Shown: positions 9,274 through 17,270, counted from the first letter of the stretch. The stretch: 64,000 nucleotides of DNA from Kamptonema formosum PCC 6407 (GCF_000332155.1 NZ_KB235903.1:1893328-1957327), one strand, 5' to 3'. Made by a program: numbers and translations. The notes: generated from the letters alone by a model not told the origin.

Positions 9274-9297
9274 AGTCGGACATGAGTTAAACGTAGG
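9274..9297. repeat. Copy 1 of a repeat also found at 30.02 kb
   Basis: AGTCGGACATGAGTTAAACG followed by TAGG is repeated, with one base missing and minor changes, at 30019-30041. There it runs directly into a long perfect-arm palindrome. The shared block marks a second family of dispersed intergenic repeats. Confidence 0.6.
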
Positions 9298-9370
9298 CTA
9301 CACAATAGCCTCAAACATATATAGTGGCTTACAGGCTGTTTGTGGCGATCGCCCACCCGACAAGTTATAG

Positions 9371-9434
9371 CAGTTAACAGTTAACAGTTAACAGTTAACA
9401 AATAACAAATAACAACTAACCACTAACTACTAAC
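9371..9434. repeat. AGTTAAC heptamer tract
   Basis: Four tandem AGTTAAC heptamers pass into degenerate AACAAAT and AACTAAC units just before the gene at 9445. Short tandemly repeated sequences of seven bases like this are common between genes of filamentous cyanobacteria. Confidence 0.8.
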
Positions 9435-9444
9435 AATTTGAGTT

Positions 9445-9957
9445 ATGTATTATCTAGTTGCCATACTCCCCGACCGAATTCAAGCCGAAGCTGCTTATTC
9501 TGCCCTCGAAAAAGAAGGCTTGCCCATGAAGCAAATTAGCATCTTAGGCAGAGGCTATAAAAGCGCTGATGAATATGGCTTAATTGACCCCAAAGAACAA
9601 GCTATCAAACAAGCTAAATTCATGGCAATTTGGCTTGTACCCTTTGGATTTTTTGCCGGATTTTGTTTTAGCTTGATTACTGGCTTAAAGACTTTTGCCT
9701 TTGCCGGTGAACTTGGCGATCACATCATCGGCGGTATTTTAGGAGCTCTTTCTGGAGTATTGGGAAGTATTTTTGTTGGAGGCGGTGTTGGTTTAATATC
9801 TGGCGACGCTTTACCTTTTCGCAATCGCTTAAATGCAGGCAAATATCTAGTAGTTGTTAACGGCAATGAAACTCTCACACGCCAAGCTACACCTATTCTC
9901 CGGCAATTCGATCCTGAAAATATGCAGAGTTACTCCGATCCTAATATCTTTAGTTAA
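9445..9957 (+). CDS. Conserved cyanobacterial membrane protein, unknown function
   Basis: The 170-residue protein has a soluble N-terminus (YYLVAILPDRIQAEAAYSAL, resembling the ferredoxin-like fold of general-stress-type proteins) and two glycine-rich hydrophobic stretches at about 60-82 and 92-120, followed by a short soluble tail. The N-terminal motif suggests a small regulatory or stress-related membrane protein, but no function is known to me. It starts directly after the heptamer tract, with no strong ribosome site. Confidence 0.7.
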   Translation: MYYLVAILPDRIQAEAAYSALEKEGLPMKQISILGRGYKSADEYGLIDPKEQAIKQAKFMAIWLVPFGFFAGFCFSLITGLKTFAFAGELGDHIIGGILGALSGVLGSIFVGGGVGLISGDALPFRNRLNAGKYLVVVNGNETLTRQATPILRQFDPENMQSYSDPNIFS

Positions 9958-9995
9958 TTGGAATCCTCCAAAAATATTATGAGGAGCATACTTTG

Positions 9996-10490
9996 GTGAA
10001 AATCCAAACAGAACGTCTAGAACTTATTCCTTATTCACTGGAAGTTGCAGAAGCCGCAATCGCTGACAAATCTCAGATAGAAAAGCTCTTAAATGTCAAG
10101 ATTCCTAGCGATTGGCCTTGGTCAGAGGTAGAAGAAGTTTTACCCTTTTTTGCTCAGTTAGCTGCCGATCCGTTACAGTTAGGTTGGGGCGCTTGGTTAA
10201 TGATTCATAGTAGAGAAAATACTATTATTGGCGATTTAGGCTTTGGTGGCAAAAATGAGCAGGGAATAGTTGAAATGGGTTACAATGTTCTGCCTGCTTA
10301 TCAAAACCAAGGTTACGGTTTTGAAGCGATACAAGCACTGGTTAATTGGGCATTAACTCAAACGAATTTACATAAAATTCTCGCTACTTGCCCTCAAGAC
10401 CATTTAGCATCAAAACGGATTTTAGAAAAAGTGGGAATGCAATTAAAAAGTTGTGAAGAAGGCTTATTAAAATGGGAAATTACGCTATAA
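9996..10490 (+). CDS. GNAT-family N-acetyltransferase
   Basis: A protein of about 164 residues of the RimJ/RimL type: QTERLELIP at the N-terminus, the EMGYNVLPAYQNQGYGFEA acetyl-CoA segment and the HLASKRILEKVGM helix are all characteristic. It transfers an acetyl group to an amine; the substrate cannot be read from the sequence. The GTG at 9996 is chosen because a GAGGAG site (9981-9986) lies 9 bases upstream; a TTG at 9993 is the alternative. Confidence 0.85.
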   Translation: MKIQTERLELIPYSLEVAEAAIADKSQIEKLLNVKIPSDWPWSEVEEVLPFFAQLAADPLQLGWGAWLMIHSRENTIIGDLGFGGKNEQGIVEMGYNVLPAYQNQGYGFEAIQALVNWALTQTNLHKILATCPQDHLASKRILEKVGMQLKSCEEGLLKWEITL

Positions 10491-10502
10491 TATACTTTTA
10501 AG

Positions 10503-10575
10503 AATTACGCAAAACTGTTTGTAACGCCGCCTCTGGGCGGTATCTTTACAGCAACCAAGGGCGGCGTTACATAAA
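10503..10575. repeat. Dispersed palindromic element, copy B
   Basis: AATTACGCAAAA is followed by GTAACGCCGCC, a central GGGCGGTATCTTTAC and GGGCGGCGTTAC. This matches copy A in its outer TTACGCAAAA arm and in the core. It fills the gap before the S4-domain gene. Confidence 0.75.
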
Positions 10576-10609
10576 ATGAAAGCAAGCTACCTTAATCTAA
10601 AATCAGAAG

Positions 10610-11389
10610 ATGTTACCAAGAGAAGAACTGTTAAAAGGAATTGAAAATCGTGAGTGTGTGGCCCGTGCGATCGACCAAGCTGAGCAAGCACTCAAAACTT
10701 GGGAAATTAGCCTGACTGATTTTCTTTCTCCCCCTGAGTTAGCGGAGACACAAAAGGTATTTAGTCGATTAACAGAAGTACAACTAATTGCTTGGGGAGG
10801 CTATCCACAGGCGGAACGTCAAAGACTTGCGATCGCGCGTTCTGAACTTCCTTTAGACAATTCTAGCGTAAGTGTTGCAGCCTTAGAAATAGCTGGTAAT
10901 TTCCTCTTTGATACCGCATCTCACCGCGACTTTTTAGGATCTATCTTGGGTTCTGGAATTGTCCGAGAAAAGACTGGCGATATCATAGTTTTAGGGGAAA
11001 GGGGATCACAAGCAATAGTTGTGCCAGAACTGGTAGAATATTTAGAGATGCACTTAAAGCAAGTTCGTTCTGTTCCCGTACAAATTCAGCGGATAGAGTT
11101 GAGCGAACTGAAGATTAAGGAACCTAAAAAGAAGGAATTAACAACAGTAGAAGCATCAATGAGATTGGATGCGATCGCATCTGCTGGATTCGGGATGTCT
11201 CGTAGCAAAATGGTTGATTTAATTGAAGGTGGAGATGTGCGAGTTAACTGGAAAGATATCGCCCAATCTAGCCATATTATTAAGTCTGGAGATTTAGTTG
11301 CTATTCGTGGTAAAGGGCGATTAGAAATTGGGGAAGTTATGGTTACGAAAAAAGATCGTTATCGCATACAGTTAACTCGATACATTTAA
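10610..11389 (+). CDS. Photosystem II S4 domain protein (YlmH-like)
   Basis: The 259 residues match the cyanobacterial and plastid family named for a photosystem II-associated S4 protein. The C-terminal S4 RNA-binding domain spans about 183-245 (MRLDAIASAGFGMSRSKMVD...GDLVAIRGKGRLE). The N-terminal part is YlmH-like, with a region around 65-130 (AWGGYPQAERQRLAIAR). It probably binds structured RNA, perhaps rRNA; the link to photosystem II is family annotation, not visible here. Confidence 0.85.
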   Translation: MLPREELLKGIENRECVARAIDQAEQALKTWEISLTDFLSPPELAETQKVFSRLTEVQLIAWGGYPQAERQRLAIARSELPLDNSSVSVAALEIAGNFLFDTASHRDFLGSILGSGIVREKTGDIIVLGERGSQAIVVPELVEYLEMHLKQVRSVPVQIQRIELSELKIKEPKKKELTTVEASMRLDAIASAGFGMSRSKMVDLIEGGDVRVNWKDIAQSSHIIKSGDLVAIRGKGRLEIGEVMVTKKDRYRIQLTRYI

Positions 11390-11402
11390 GAAGAAGGGAC
11401 TA

Positions 11403-11540
11403 GGGAAAGAGGAGGAGATGGGGGAGATGGGGAGGATGGTAATTACCAATTACCAATCACCAATTACCAACTAACAACTAACAACTAACAACTAACAATT
11501 AGCGATTACCAATTACCAATTACCAATCACCAATTACCAA
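11403..11540. repeat. Purine tract and TTACCAA/TAACAAC heptamers
   Basis: A GGGGAGAT-type tract (11403-11437) passes into tandem AATTACC and CAACTAA heptamers that run up to the stop codon of the anti-sigma gene. No gene is seen. Confidence 0.8.
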
Positions 11541-12320
11541 TTATAAACTCCCCGTCATCACCATAGGCCCAGCCGGATTTTTAAGTAAAGGCGATGCTTC
11601 AACAGTCACAACTAATGTAGTTACTTCCCCATTAGTAGGCAGAGAAAGCTTGACAAAAACAGTGCCTTTTTCATTAGTATTAAACTGCTCCCAAGCCACT
11701 GTTTCCTCATTAATAACCGACCATAATTGATAAAATTGACCCTTGGGTAAAACCGGAAGATTCTTTAAAATTAAAACAGCTTTAGGTTCTCCGGGTGTAA
11801 CAACAATACTACCAGAAGCAGCAGAGGCTTGAGCCATACCTTTAAGAGAAACTAGATGAGTATTCGGTTGTTGCAACATCGCAATCACATCTTTTTGTCG
11901 CACAACCTGAGCCTCAAGCGTCGTTATTTGTTGTCTGAGTCGGTAGTTATCTAAACCAATAGCTAAAGCTAATAGTGCTGCTACGCTACCAATAATAGGA
12001 CTCCATCTTAGAGAAAATAGTTTTAGTTTTTCCCGAAGCAATGGGTGAGGATTTGCTGCAACAATCTTGTTTGGGAATGCAACAGTAGTTGTTGCAGCAG
12101 CTTCTAAAATAGAGTCATAAAGATGTGATGGCGGTGCGATATCAGGTAAAGCATAAGGCATGACTTCTAAAACTTCCTGTAAACTAGCTACCTCTGTAGC
12201 TAATTCAGGATTTTCTTTCAGCACTCGGCTTAATTCCTCAGCTTCTTCAGAGCTAAGGTTGCCAAGTACATAACCTGCCATCAATTCTTCTAAAGGTTCA
12301 GGAAATAAAGGCTCTGTCAT
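11541..12320 (-). CDS. Membrane anti-sigma factor, RskA-like
   Basis: The 259-residue protein has a cytoplasmic N-terminus (ELMAGYVLGNLSSEEAEEL, typical of RskA-type anti-sigma domains without a zinc finger), one membrane helix at about 106-123, a short coiled coil (125-150) and an extracytoplasmic RskA C-terminal domain. It would hold the sigma factor encoded just upstream until a periplasmic signal releases it. The start at MTEPLFPEP is chosen because the longer frame overlaps the sigma gene; this leaves only 8 bases between the genes. A stop codon closes the frame inside the heptamer tract. Confidence 0.85.
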   Translation of the reverse strand: MTEPLFPEPLEELMAGYVLGNLSSEEAEELSRVLKENPELATEVASLQEVLEVMPYALPDIAPPSHLYDSILEAAATTTVAFPNKIVAANPHPLLREKLKLFSLRWSPIIGSVAALLALAIGLDNYRLRQQITTLEAQVVRQKDVIAMLQQPNTHLVSLKGMAQASAASGSIVVTPGEPKAVLILKNLPVLPKGQFYQLWSVINEETVAWEQFNTNEKGTVFVKLSLPTNGEVTTLVVTVEASPLLKNPAGPMVMTGSL

Positions 12321-12328
12321 AGGTGTAA

Positions 12329-12919
12329 CTAGCCAATTAAATTTTGTAAGTTTTTTCTTAAATTCAATAAACCTTGGCGAGACCAAGTTTTAATTGTTCC
12401 CAGTGGTATACTAAGTTTGGCGGCGATTTCCGATTGACTCAAGCCATCGTAATAAGCCATTTCTAACACCTGCCGTTGTTTTTCGGGAAGTTGAGCTAAG
12501 GCATCGCGAACATAGTGCGAACGGTCACTTAAAGAAGCTGATTCAAAAGGTGTAAGAGGTGGAATTTCAGTAGCCATCATCTGACTCCATCGCTGGAGAA
12601 ATTTCAACTTAGTGCTGCGGGAACGAAGTTTATCAATTGCTCGCGAACGAGTCAGAGTTGTCAAAAAGCTGCTCAAAGAGCCACGATTAGGATTGTAAGT
12701 TCTCTTTTGCCAGAGATTGATAAAAATCTCTTGGGTTAAGTCTTCTGCTTCTTGAGGGTTTGTCAAGATTCTCAGGGCCAATCTGTAGACTAAGCTGCCA
12801 TAGCGGTTATACAAAATACCCAAGGCAGATGCTTGACCAACACTTATTAACTGAAATAACTCAGCGTCAGTCTGTTTGTCAGGGTCATCCACGCTTGTTT
12901 CGGCAGGGTTCAAATCCAT
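12329..12919 (-). CDS. ECF-type sigma-70 factor
   Basis: With the start at MDLNPAETSVDD this is a 196-residue group IV sigma factor. Region 2 is ALGILYNRYGSLVYRLALRI...AEDLTQEIFINLWQ, and region 4 is LPEKQRQVLEMAYYDGLSQSEIAAKLSIPLGTIKTW. There is no region 3 or 1, as expected for ECF factors. It is co-transcribed with the anti-sigma gene and lies back to back with the methionine-rich lipoprotein gene at 13194, a likely target. A longer frame (47 more codons) looks non-coding. Confidence 0.9.
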   Translation of the reverse strand: MDLNPAETSVDDPDKQTDAELFQLISVGQASALGILYNRYGSLVYRLALRILTNPQEAEDLTQEIFINLWQKRTYNPNRGSLSSFLTTLTRSRAIDKLRSRSTKLKFLQRWSQMMATEIPPLTPFESASLSDRSHYVRDALAQLPEKQRQVLEMAYYDGLSQSEIAAKLSIPLGTIKTWSRQGLLNLRKNLQNLIG

Positions 12920-13120
12920 AGGTTTTTCGTAGAACAGACCTAAACTGATAATTCTAAGTTGATTTCGATGGTGGTAGCAAGGGCATCTCCAGAAAGAACC
13001 AGACTCCATCTTCTTAAATACGACCCACAGAACTGCTTGGATGTAGGGAAGTTGGGTCACTTAACCTGAGTGAAAAAAAATATTTGAGGTTGACAATCCA
13101 ATCTCAGGAGTCATCCGTAC

Positions 13121-13156
13121 TACAATAGAACGCACTGTTAGCGATTACCTGCTAAC
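13121..13156 (+). promoter_or_regulatory. -10 box and inverted repeat before the Met-rich lipoprotein
   Basis: TACAAT (13121-13126) resembles a -10 element, and GTTAGC-N8-GCTAAC (13137-13142/13151-13156) is a perfect inverted repeat just downstream, 38 bases before the lipoprotein ATG. It sits in the divergent region shared with the sigma gene. A repressor site over the transcript start, or a 5-prime UTR hairpin, would both fit. Confidence 0.35.
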
Positions 13157-13193
13157 TTGTAGAATTAATATTTCTCAGACTTGGAAGAAAAAT

Positions 13194-13484
13194 ATGAACC
13201 GGAAAGTGCTTTGTTTAGTTGTTGGTTTGACCTTAACGGCTAGTCTATATAGCTGTTCTTCTAGTCCTAACACTGAAAATCAGGTGGCTCCTAGTGCTTC
13301 GCCTGCTTCCATGAAAAGTCCTGACGCGATGAAGAGTCCCGATGCGATGAAGAGTCCTGATGCGATGAAAAGTCCCGATGCGATGAAAAGTCCCGATGCG
13401 ATGAAAAGTCCCGATGCGATGAAAAGTCCCGATGCGATGAAAAGTCCCGATGCGATGAAGAGTCCCGATGCGATGAAGAAATAG
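13194..13484 (+). CDS. Methionine-rich repeat lipoprotein (nine MKSPDA units)
   Basis: The 96 residues start with a signal peptide ending in a lipobox (LYSC, Cys21), then a Ser/Pro/Asn spacer, then nine exact MKSPDA units (13311-13472) and a final MKK. Ten Met lie in the last 57 residues. The layout recalls MXKDX-repeat proteins, among them the MrpX-type methionine sponges that soak up hypochlorite and are re-reduced by periplasmic Met-sulfoxide reductases (family knowledge). Neighbours fit that role: a sigma/anti-sigma pair upstream, and thiol and Met-sulfoxide repair genes downstream. The repeat DNA is almost identical from unit to unit, which points to recent expansion. A GGAAG ribosome site precedes the ATG. 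The function is inferred. Confidence 0.85.
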   Translation: MNRKVLCLVVGLTLTASLYSCSSSPNTENQVAPSASPASMKSPDAMKSPDAMKSPDAMKSPDAMKSPDAMKSPDAMKSPDAMKSPDAMKSPDAMKK

Positions 13485-13562
13485 TATTTGTGGGGCGGGC
13501 GCTGCGGCAAACTTGATCTTGAGGATAATCAAAATTATAGATTACGCCAGCGCCCCTCTTCC

Positions 13563-14255
13563 TTAAAGTGGTAAAGTTGGGAAAAATGGAGCTAACCAAA
13601 GTTGGATCTTGACATCCCAACCTAAAATAATCGCGATCGCACTGAGTACAACAATTACTCCGCCAATTCTCTGTAAGGCTGCACTATGGGGGCGCAAGCG
13701 TAATAAGTTCTGGCTGAAATACCGCCCTCCATAGGCGATCGCTAGCAGCGGTAATCCCGCCCCCAAACCGTACAAAACTAATAAAACAAAGGTAGTTGTA
13801 GGCTGAGGGTTGACAACAGCTATAACCAAAATACTCGCCAGAACTGGGCCCGCGCAAGGTGTCCACAGCAAACCGAGTTGAGTTCCCAGCCAAAATTCAC
13901 CCATTAACCCCACCCGTACAGGTTCTTTCAGCCAACGTTGAAAGTGTAAGTATTTAAACACTAATTGGTAAATCTGGGGAAAAATGGTACTTACCCCAGC
14001 CATCAGCAGAAATGCAATTGCTCCATTGCGGAGAACGCTAGCAAGGCTAACAAACCAAGTTGATGTTACTCCCAATAAACTCCCAATTGCTGCAAAACCA
14101 GTAATTAATCCTAATACCAAAGCAACGGGGCCATAGCGATGAGATTGAAGGCTTCGCCCTAATAATAGAGGTAAAATTGGCAAAATACAAGGCGAGAGGA
14201 TAGTTAGAAATCCCGCTAGCAAAGCTACACCAGTCGAAGGGAGTGAAGTTGCCAT
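13563..14255 (-). CDS. ccdA: CcdA/DsbD-type thiol transport membrane protein
   Basis: The 230 residues form about six membrane helices with the two conserved CcdA cysteines, C23 (LSPCILP) and C133 (TPCAGPV). Such proteins pass electrons from cytoplasmic thioredoxin across the membrane to extracytoplasmic thioredoxin-like partners. The gene lies 4 bases after an anchored thioredoxin-like gene, so the two form a split DipZ-like unit. The best-known target of CcdA is cytochrome c maturation; the neighbouring exported MsrB gives another candidate acceptor. Confidence 0.88.
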   Translation of the reverse strand: MATSLPSTGVALLAGFLTILSPCILPILPLLLGRSLQSHRYGPVALVLGLITGFAAIGSLLGVTSTWFVSLASVLRNGAIAFLLMAGVSTIFPQIYQLVFKYLHFQRWLKEPVRVGLMGEFWLGTQLGLLWTPCAGPVLASILVIAVVNPQPTTTFVLLVLYGLGAGLPLLAIAYGGRYFSQNLLRLRPHSAALQRIGGVIVVLSAIAIILGWDVKIQLWLAPFFPTLPL

Positions 14256-14259
14256 TTAA

Positions 14260-14892
14260 CTACCCTAATAACTGGCGAATTGTCTGTTCTGTTTCGTCAT
14301 AAGCTCCTTCCCCAATATGATTATAGCGCCGAATGCCTTGTCGATCTGCTAAAAATAAATGAGGCCAGTATTCATTCTTGTAAGCAAGCCAAGTTTTAAA
14401 CTCGTTATCCAAAGGTACTGGATAAGTAATTTGATATTCCTTCAAAGCTTTTTTGACATTATTTACATCGCGCTCAAATGGAAATTCAGGAGTATGTATG
14501 CCGATAATTTTTAATCCTCGCTCGGCATATTGGCGATGCCAACGAGTAATGTAGGGTAGAGTACGCTGGCAATTAATGCAGGCGAATGTCCAAAATTGTA
14601 CCAACACCACGCTACCTTTGAGATCGGATATTTTCAGCGGTGGAGAATTGAGCCACTGGCTAATACCCTGAAACTCTGGTAAAATCTGTCCTACCTGTGA
14701 AGTAATAGCTCGCTCTGTGGTAGGGGAAATATCGCTTTTAGGAGGAGTAAGTATTGGAATATTTGTAGAGCTAGAGGTTGGGGTAGCAGTTGACATCATC
14801 TCTTTCTTGAGACCAAAACTGATAGCAGTTCCACCAACTCCTAGCCCTAAATACCATAGTAATTTACGCCGCCCCGGCCCGCGATTGTTCAT
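14260..14892 (-). CDS. Membrane-anchored thioredoxin-like protein
   Basis: The 210-residue protein has an N-terminal basic-hydrophobic anchor (GRRKLLWYLGLGVGGTAISF), a Ser/Thr/Pro linker, and a thioredoxin-like domain from about 75. The active site is C105-I-N-C108 in WTFACINC, and GIHTPEFPFERD is typical of the DipZ/TlpA-like group. It likely faces the periplasm or thylakoid lumen and receives electrons from the CcdA encoded next to it. The gene starts back to back with the cytochrome b/molybdoenzyme/msrB genes. Confidence 0.87.
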   Translation of the reverse strand: MNNRGPGRRKLLWYLGLGVGGTAISFGLKKEMMSTATPTSSSTNIPILTPPKSDISPTTERAITSQVGQILPEFQGISQWLNSPPLKISDLKGSVVLVQFWTFACINCQRTLPYITRWHRQYAERGLKIIGIHTPEFPFERDVNNVKKALKEYQITYPVPLDNEFKTWLAYKNEYWPHLFLADRQGIRRYNHIGEGAYDETEQTIRQLLG

Positions 14893-15082
14893 AAGGTAAT
14901 TTTCCTTCCTTAATTTACTTTAGATACGGATATGACCGAAAATTGGATGTTTTCTGCAAATATAAAAAATTTTAAATCCAAAATAGAGTCAGCCTCGTAT
15001 TAAATAAAAGCCTACCAATGAGTTATCAGTTTGTATCGGAAGTTACAAATAGCAGTCTCATAGTATAGCAACAGACAAGAAT

Positions 15083-15156
15083 GTTAGGATAAATTCCGTA
15101 ACGCCGCCCAGAGGGCGACGTTACGTAAGTTCTCAAAACAATAAAGTTGTCCTAAC
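15083..15156. repeat. Dispersed palindromic element, copy C, and heptamers
   Basis: Outer arms GTTAGGA (15083-15089) and TCCTAAC (15150-15156) enclose the core GTAACGCCGCCCAGAGGGCG followed by ACGTTACGTA. This shortened copy has lost the central loop of copies A and D. The 407-base divergent gap around it (14893-15299) also has AATTAGC heptamers at 15210-15240; no other gene is seen. Confidence 0.7.
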
Positions 15157-15299
15157 CTAATTACCTTGACATTGGCTATAACATGAAAACTTGTATGGCA
15201 GTCAAAATTGTTAGCAATTAGCAATTAGCAATTAGCAAATTAACCTGCTACCAGACAAATGAAATGTTTATACCCTTCCTATTTAGCTAAATACTTACT

Positions 15300-15905
15300 A
15301 TGGATTCATCTGTCCCTTCTAAAACATCTCGACCTCGACTACCAAACCAGGCAGCTTTAGCAAAGTTATTTCACTGGCTAAATATCATTAGTTTAGTAAT
15401 GATGATTGGTAGTGGATTGCAAATTTACAATGCTAATCCTGTTTTTGGTGGGCGCGGAGGATGGCAATTTCCATCTATATTTTTGTTAGGTGGTTGGCTC
15501 GGTGCTGGTAGACATTGGCATTTCGCCGCCATGTGGTTATTCACACTTAATCTTTTTTGGTATGGTCTTTATATTTTCATTAGCCGCCGCTGGCAGCATC
15601 GTTTTCTCGGCTATAATGACCTCAAGGCTTTACAGAAGTCTCAAAACGTTAAGCGCAAAAATTATTCATGGCATCGCCTAGCTTATACAGCAATTATTCC
15701 GGTTTTACTGCTAGCAGTATTTAGTGGAGTGGGAATGTATAAACCTGCTCAATTCCACTGGATTGTTGATTTATTTGGCAGTTGGCAGGCGCTGAGAATA
15801 GTACACTTTATATCAGTTCCTACTGTCATTATTTTTTCACTCGTTCACTCTTGGCTAGGCCTCAAGGTTGGGGGTTTTCGCCTAATTAAGTCAATTTTTT
15901 GGTAG
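15300..15905 (+). CDS. Cytochrome b561-type membrane subunit
   Basis: The 201-residue protein has four hydrophobic helices with paired histidines (H25 in LFHWLNI, the GRHWHFAAMW segment, YSWHRLAY and IVHFISV...LVHSWLG) that could bind two b hemes. It belongs to the prokaryotic cytochrome b/b6-like family that serves as quinol-facing subunit of molybdoenzymes. The molybdoenzyme gene follows after 10 bases. It is not an MsrQ/YedZ relative in sequence, but fills the same position. Confidence 0.85.
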   Translation: MDSSVPSKTSRPRLPNQAALAKLFHWLNIISLVMMIGSGLQIYNANPVFGGRGGWQFPSIFLLGGWLGAGRHWHFAAMWLFTLNLFWYGLYIFISRRWQHRFLGYNDLKALQKSQNVKRKNYSWHRLAYTAIIPVLLLAVFSGVGMYKPAQFHWIVDLFGSWQALRIVHFISVPTVIIFSLVHSWLGLKVGGFRLIKSIFW

Positions 15906-15915
15906 AGGTTTACTC

Positions 15916-16632
15916 ATGTTTCCAAATTCTCATAAGTCATGGCAACGCCGCCAAGTTCTGCAATTATCGGGACTCTCTGGTATCGGTTTAATTTTGGGCG
16001 GTTGTGGATTAGTTCGCACTGATAATATCATTGGCAAAAGTTTTGAACCTTTGAACGAAAGTGTAGAAAGTTTGTTGTTTAATCCTCAAAAACTGGTACC
16101 GGAATTTCCAGCTAGTGCCATCGAACCTGATGCCTTAATTATCAATACTTTTGATTCAACTCCAGAGCTTGACGTAAAATCTTTTCGCCTGATAATTGAT
16201 GGTGAGGTAAATCGTCCTCTGAATTTAAGTCTAGAACAAATTAAAGTTATGCCTCTAACTGTCATGACAATTCGTCATGTTTGTGTGGAGGGTTGGGCCG
16301 CTATTGTGCAGTGGGGTGGGGTGCGGTTGCGGGATTTGGTTGCTCTTGCTCAACCAAAGGCAAATGCTCGCTACATTTACTTTAAATCTGCGGATGACTA
16401 CTATGAAAGTTGGGATATTGCTTCAGCTTTGCATCCTCAAACTTTGATGGCTTATCAAAAGAATGGTAATCCTTTGAGTATTGAAAATGGCGCACCTTTA
16501 CGCCTAGCATCGCCAATTAAGCTAGGTTATAAACAGAGTAAGTGGGTAACTAAAATTACGTTAGTTGGTGAATTACTCCCTGAAAAAGGTTACTGGGAAG
16601 ATCGAGGTTATGAGTGGTTTGCAGGACTATAA
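15916..16632 (+). CDS. YedY/sulfite-oxidase-like molybdopterin protein (lipobox signal)
   Basis: The 238-residue protein has an N-terminus with R11-R12, a hydrophobic stretch and LGGC (Cys30), which suggests Tat export followed by lipidation. The sulfite-oxidase-type molybdopterin domain shows the Mo-ligand Cys123 in HVCVEGW and a SPIKLGYKQSKWV C-terminal motif. As in YedY/MsrP there is no heme or dimerisation domain. MsrP reduces protein-bound Met sulfoxide in the periplasm; here the substrate is unproven, but the nearby exported MsrB and Met-repeat lipoprotein favour it. Electrons would come from the cytochrome b encoded upstream. Confidence 0.87.
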   Translation: MFPNSHKSWQRRQVLQLSGLSGIGLILGGCGLVRTDNIIGKSFEPLNESVESLLFNPQKLVPEFPASAIEPDALIINTFDSTPELDVKSFRLIIDGEVNRPLNLSLEQIKVMPLTVMTIRHVCVEGWAAIVQWGGVRLRDLVALAQPKANARYIYFKSADDYYESWDIASALHPQTLMAYQKNGNPLSIENGAPLRLASPIKLGYKQSKWVTKITLVGELLPEKGYWEDRGYEWFAGL

Positions 16633-16699
16633 TAGTAACTTGCTTGTTTATGTTTACTCGATGAGATTGGTTGGTTAATTAGCGATTGGATGATGTATA

Positions 16700-17194
16700 A
16701 TGAAGAAACGATTTTTTTTACAAGCAGGTTTAGGAGTGGTAGGTATGGCATGGTTATCTCGCTATTTACCTTGGACATCAAAAGTTATGGCATCTTCTAA
16801 TGATGTTTTTGAAATTACTAAAACTGAAGAAGAGTGGCGTACAATCTTGACTCCTCAACAGTTCCAAGTGCTGCGCCAACACGGTACTGAACGCGCTCAT
16901 ACTAGCCCTCTCGACAAGGAATATGGGAAGGGAATATACGCCTGTGCTGGTTGTGATTTGCCACTTTTTTCATCGGAAACTAAATTTGATAGCGGTACGG
17001 GTTGGCCCAGCTTTTTTGACCCGATACCAGGGGCAATTGGCACATCTGTTGATAATTCCTTGTTTACAACTAGAATTGAAGTACATTGTCGTCGCTGTGG
17101 TGGGCATTTGGGTCACGTATTTGATGATGGGCCCAAGCCAACTGGTAAACGCTACTGTATGAATGGCGTGGCTCTCAAATTTATTGGTGGGTGA
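16700..17194 (+). CDS. msrB: Exported peptide-methionine (R)-S-oxide reductase
   Basis: The 164 residues comprise an N-terminal signal or anchor (KKRFFLQAGLGVVGMAWL, Tat-like KR-F) and an MsrB domain. The zinc cysteines are C82/C85 (CAGC) and C130/C133 (CRRC), and the catalytic Cys153 is in RYCMNGVALKF. Ordinary MsrB is cytoplasmic; the leader makes this one extracytoplasmic. It reduces the R form of Met sulfoxide and needs a thiol donor, which the thioredoxin-like/CcdA pair nearby could provide. It follows the molybdoenzyme by 67 bases, so it is probably in the same operon. Confidence 0.92.
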   Translation: MKKRFFLQAGLGVVGMAWLSRYLPWTSKVMASSNDVFEITKTEEEWRTILTPQQFQVLRQHGTERAHTSPLDKEYGKGIYACAGCDLPLFSSETKFDSGTGWPSFFDPIPGAIGTSVDNSLFTTRIEVHCRRCGGHLGHVFDDGPKPTGKRYCMNGVALKFIGG

Positions 17195-17220
17195 TATTCT
17201 GCTACAAAGATTCGATTTTC

Positions 17221-17270
17221 GTAACGCCGCCGTCCCGGCGGTATTTTTACCGCCAAGATGGCGGCGTTAC
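17221..17270. repeat. Dispersed palindromic element, copy D
   Basis: GTAACGCCGCC at 17221 and GGCGGCGTTAC ending at 17270 are perfect 11-base arms. Inside, CGGCGGTA and TACCGCC form a second nested stem. It is the cleanest copy of the family and could act as a bidirectional terminator. The rest of the 387-base gap (17195-17581) holds nothing I recognise. Confidence 0.8.

Noticed and set aside
9371-9434. CRISPR or origin-like iterons
   Set aside because: Seven-base tandem repeats of this form are general cyanobacterial intergenic repeats; no DnaA boxes or replication genes are near.
13090-13126. TTGACA...TACAAT promoter for the Met-rich lipoprotein
   Set aside because: The spacing is 25 bases, too long for a standard promoter; only the -10 box is kept as a weak call.
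13311-13484. CRISPR-like array
   Set aside because: 18-base units are directly joined without spacers and are in frame in a lipoprotein gene; opposite-strand frames over it are shadows.
15300-16632. Direct MsrPQ assignment
   Set aside because: The cytochrome b is of the b561 type and not an MsrQ/YedZ relative; similarity is in layout only.
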